From NCBI RefSeq assembly GCF_034064985.1, contig NZ_CP139249.1:1550001-1614000 (forward strand): a DNA stretch of 64,000 nucleotides, given 5' to 3'. The notes below the pieces were generated by a model, which saw only the letters and a program-made list of their open reading frames with translations, was not told the origin of the DNA and ran no database searches. Shown one piece after another: positions 61,199-64,000 of the stretch. This DNA is from Acinetobacter pittii. Its GTDB lineage: Bacteria; Pseudomonadota; Gammaproteobacteria; Pseudomonadales; Moraxellaceae. The position numbers and the translations under genes were made by a program. Every line of letters starts with the position of its first letter. Position 1 is the stretch's first letter.

Positions 61199-64000
61199 AT
61201 GACTGTAGATGTCACTGAAACCATTTCTCAAACTGTTCACCCTGCGTTTCAGTTGCTACGTCAGCACCATGTTGAAGCATTAGATATTTTAGTGTCTGAA
61301 TATAAGCATAAAGTTACAGGTGCGGTGCATTATCACTTGGCAACTGATTATGATGAAAATGTATTTCTTGTTGCTTTTAGGACACAGCCTATGGACTCTA
61401 AAGGCACGGCACATATTTTAGAACATACGGCTTTGTGTGGCTCTGAAAAGTTTCCGGTACGTGATCCATTCTTTTTAATGATTCGTCGTTCTCTAAATAC
61501 GTTCATGAACGCATTTACAGCAGCAGATTGGACTGCATATCCATTTGCTACTCAAAACAAAAAAGATTTCCAAAACTTACTTTCTGTTTATCTTGATGCG
61601 GCATTTGCTGCAAATTTGAATCCACTTGATTTTGCTCAAGAAGGTATTCGTATTGAACTTGAAAATGGACAACCTGTTTATAAAGGTGTTGTTTTTAATG
61701 AAATGAAAGGTGCAATGAGTGCACCGTCTGACCAACTTTATCATCAATTGGCCCATCATTTATTCCCTGAAACGACCTATCATTACAACTCAGGTGGTGA
61801 TCCTAAAGATATTCCTGATCTAACGTATGAGCAGTTAGTCGAATTTTATAAAGTACATTACCACCCAAGTAATGCTGTTTTTATGACCTTTGGTAATCAG
61901 ACAGCATATGAGTTGCAAGAGCAATTTGAAAAACTAGCTCTACATAAGTTTTCTGCGGGTACAACTTTATATTCTAAGCCTGAAAAACGTTTAGCAGCGC
62001 CAATTGAAGTAACAGAGAACTATGGTGTTGATAGCGATGATTTAAAAGATAAGACTTATCATGTTTTATCTTGGTTATTACCAGAAGCAAATGACATTAA
62101 ATTGCGTTTAGGAATGCGTTTAGTTGAAGGAATTTTATTAGAAAATTCAGCTTCACCACTCCGTCATTACTTAGAAACTTGTGGTTATGCTCAATCAACA
62201 GGCCCATTAATGGGTGTAGACGATAGTAATTTTGAAATGACTTTCTACTGTGGCGTTCAAGGTTCAAATCCTGAACATGCGCAAAGCTTTAGAGAGGGCG
62301 TTTTAAATATTCTGCGTGATGTTGCTGCTAAACCAATTGATAGTAATTTAGTCGATGCAATTTTGCATCAAATCGAGTTGCATCAACGTGAAATTAATGG
62401 TGATGGTACACCATATGGTTTAAGTCTAATTTTAAATGGTTTAAGTGGTGCGATTCACCATAGTGACCCAATCCAAATTTGGGATGTCGACAGCGCAATT
62501 GCACAGGTTAAAGAAGAGTTGAAGGACCCAATGTGGTTATCAAATCTGATTCAAACGCACTTGTTAGATAATCCGCACCGTGTACAGATGACTTTAGTTC
62601 CAGATCCAACCAAGTCTGTAAAAGAACAAGAAGCTGAAAAAGCACGCTTAGTAGCTATTGGTGAAAAACTAACAGACGCTGATAAGGCGGAAATTATTGC
62701 TAAGACCAAGGCTCTAGAGGAACGTCAGGATACGCCTGATAACCTTGAGCTATTACCGAAAGTAGGCTTGGAAGACGTACCTGCTGACTTGCATATTGTA
62801 CAAGGTCAGTTACGCGAAATTATTTGTAATCGTATGGATACGCCGTTGAACTTGTACCATGCGGGTACGAACGGTATTTACTATCAACAAGTACTTATCC
62901 AGATCCCTGAAGATATTGTGAAGTCACCTTACTTCAATTTGCTTTCTATTTTGATGGGTGAAGTAGGTGCTGGTGAGTATGACTATCTTGAACTACAAAA
63001 CTTACAAACAGCTGTAAGTGGTGGTTTGGGAATGGGCGCTTCATTACGTAGTAAAGTTGACGATAAAGATAAAATTAGTGCTTGGTTAACGTTAACGACT
63101 AAATCTTTGACTCAGAAATTTGATGCAATTCATTTATTAAAATTAGCATTTGAACAGCTTCGATTTGATGAAAAAGAGCGAATTATCGAGTTGTTACAAC
63201 AACGTAAGACACGTTGGCAGTCTCGTTTGTCAGGTGCTGGTCATAGCTATGCGATGCAGATTGCTTCCCGTAACATGAGTGCCTTGGCTCAACGCGACTA
63301 TCAAAACACAGGTTTAGGTGCTTTGAACTGGTTGGGTGAGCTTGTTACTAAAATTACCCAAGATGCTGCTGCTTACGATGAGCTGATTGCGGAATTAAAA
63401 CGTATTCATAGTAAGTTGTTGCAAGCACCTAAACAGTTCTTACTTGTCTGTGAAGAACATCAATCTGAACGTTTGGTTGAAGAAATCCAGAATGTTTGGG
63501 ATAAATTAAATGTTGATACAGCTACAGCTGAGTTAACTCAAGTAGAGCAAGCTAATGATAATAATCATGAAGCATGGTTAATTCAGGCCAATGTTCAATT
63601 CTGTGCGTCTGCATATCAAGCCGTAGAAGTATCACATCCAGATGCGGCTCCATTAATGGTGTTGGCAGCTTATTTACGTAACGGATTCTTGCACAGTGCT
63701 ATCCGTGAAAAAGGTGGTGCTTATGGTGGCGGTGCTAGTTATGATGGAAATGCTTGTTCATTCCGTTTCTTTAGCTACCGTGACCCACGTTTAGCGGAGA
63801 CGTTTAAAGACTTTGAAGCAAGCGTGCAATGGTTATTAAATACAGAGCAACAACCACATCAGCTTGAAGAAGCGATTCTTGGTTTAGTGGCAAGTATGGA
63901 TAAACCAGGCTCTCCAGCGGGTGAAGCGATTACAGCATGTTATGCATTGTTGCATGCGAGAACACCAGCTTTCCGTCGTACTTTGCGTGAAAGATTGTTG
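61199..64000 (+). CDS. M16C zinc metalloprotease, PreP-like, C-terminus outside window
   Basis: The frame is open from the ATG at 61199 to the window end (934 codons, no stop). The inverted zinc motif is HILEH (H-x2-E-H, about residues 72-76), followed by the downstream glutamate in VVFNEMKGAMSAP. GSEKFPVRDPFFLMIRRSLNTFMNAFTAADWTAYPF is a signature of the presequence-protease/M16C group, which degrades unfolded peptides in a closed two-half chamber. The R/Y motif of the second half is seen near the end (AIREKGGAYGGGASYDG). AGGAG five bases before the ATG fixes the start. PreP proteins are about 970-1000 residues, so little is missing. Confidence 0.93.
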   Translation, partial: MTVDVTETISQTVHPAFQLLRQHHVEALDILVSEYKHKVTGAVHYHLATDYDENVFLVAFRTQPMDSKGTAHILEHTALCGSEKFPVRDPFFLMIRRSLNTFMNAFTAADWTAYPFATQNKKDFQNLLSVYLDAAFAANLNPLDFAQEGIRIELENGQPVYKGVVFNEMKGAMSAPSDQLYHQLAHHLFPETTYHYNSGGDPKDIPDLTYEQLVEFYKVHYHPSNAVFMTFGNQTAYELQEQFEKLALHKFSAGTTLYSKPEKRLAAPIEVTENYGVDSDDLKDKTYHVLSWLLPEANDIKLRLGMRLVEGILLENSASPLRHYLETCGYAQSTGPLMGVDDSNFEMTFYCGVQGSNPEHAQSFREGVLNILRDVAAKPIDSNLVDAILHQIELHQREINGDGTPYGLSLILNGLSGAIHHSDPIQIWDVDSAIAQVKEELKDPMWLSNLIQTHLLDNPHRVQMTLVPDPTKSVKEQEAEKARLVAIGEKLTDADKAEIIAKTKALEERQDTPDNLELLPKVGLEDVPADLHIVQGQLREIICNRMDTPLNLYHAGTNGIYYQQVLIQIPEDIVKSPYFNLLSILMGEVGAGEYDYLELQNLQTAVSGGLGMGASLRSKVDDKDKISAWLTLTTKSLTQKFDAIHLLKLAFEQLRFDEKERIIELLQQRKTRWQSRLSGAGHSYAMQIASRNMSALAQRDYQNTGLGALNWLGELVTKITQDAAAYDELIAELKRIHSKLLQAPKQFLLVCEEHQSERLVEEIQNVWDKLNVDTATAELTQVEQANDNNHEAWLIQANVQFCASAYQAVEVSHPDAAPLMVLAAYLRNGFLHSAIREKGGAYGGGASYDGNACSFRFFSYRDPRLAETFKDFEASVQWLLNTEQQPHQLEEAILGLVASMDKPGSPAGEAITACYALLHARTPAFRRTLRERLL

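Overview
The window is chromosomal DNA of a low-GC gammaproteobacterium, almost certainly an Acinetobacter of the calcoaceticus-baumannii group. The evidence is the secreted PQQ glucose dehydrogenase with the A. calcoaceticus-type active-site spacing, the fused EIIA-HPr-EI fructose phosphotransferase protein, the CydP-CydA-CydB-CydX-YbgE operon, the gene orders recA-recX and bamA-skp-lpxD-fabZ-lpxA, and long AT-rich intergenic stretches. No rRNA, tRNA, insertion sequence, integrase or CRISPR array was seen.

Layout. 1-11312 is a one-strand envelope and translation block: the end of rimO, pyrH, frr, uppS, cdsA, dxr, rseP, bamA, skp, lpxD, fabZ and lpxA, closed by a strong terminator. It joins UMP phosphorylation, ribosome recycling, undecaprenyl-PP, CDP-diacylglycerol, MEP isoprenoid, outer-membrane protein assembly and lipid A steps. 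11371-15506 holds cpoB, the 4.5S SRP RNA, recX, recA, hslR and a YrfG-type phosphatase. 15507-23495 is accessory: an unknown gene, an acetyltransferase, an Lrp-type regulator divergent from a kynurenine operon (kynU, permease, AFMID-type formamidase), then an AT-rich segment with a candidate small RNA, a phage-type DUF6527 gene, a possible 37-residue membrane peptide and a secreted subtilisin-like protease. 23541-32740 carries a SulP transporter with a structured mRNA leader, a YedK/HMCES-type DNA-protein crosslink protein, gdhB, a universal stress protein, a PAS-GGDEF-EAL protein, a second candidate small RNA and a MarR regulator. 32741-38261 is the fruBKA operon, preceded by a terminator-like leader hairpin. 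38583-52929 mixes small membrane proteins, glcG-like, brnQ, map, a LysR regulator, grxD, argD, a CBS protein, ftsY, a nitroreductase and a DUF2057 protein. 52942-56276 is the cytochrome bd operon with two small-subunit genes and an upstream array of five near-identical boxes. 56655-64000 has a YqiJ-like protein, a Rieske ferredoxin, a PfkB kinase, a TonB-dependent siderophore receptor and the start of a PreP-like M16 protease.

Most genes are familiar. The most interesting signals are regulatory: the helically phased box array upstream of cydP, the fru leader hairpin with a U-tract, the mutually exclusive hairpins before sulP, and two orphan small-RNA-like terminators sharing a loop motif.
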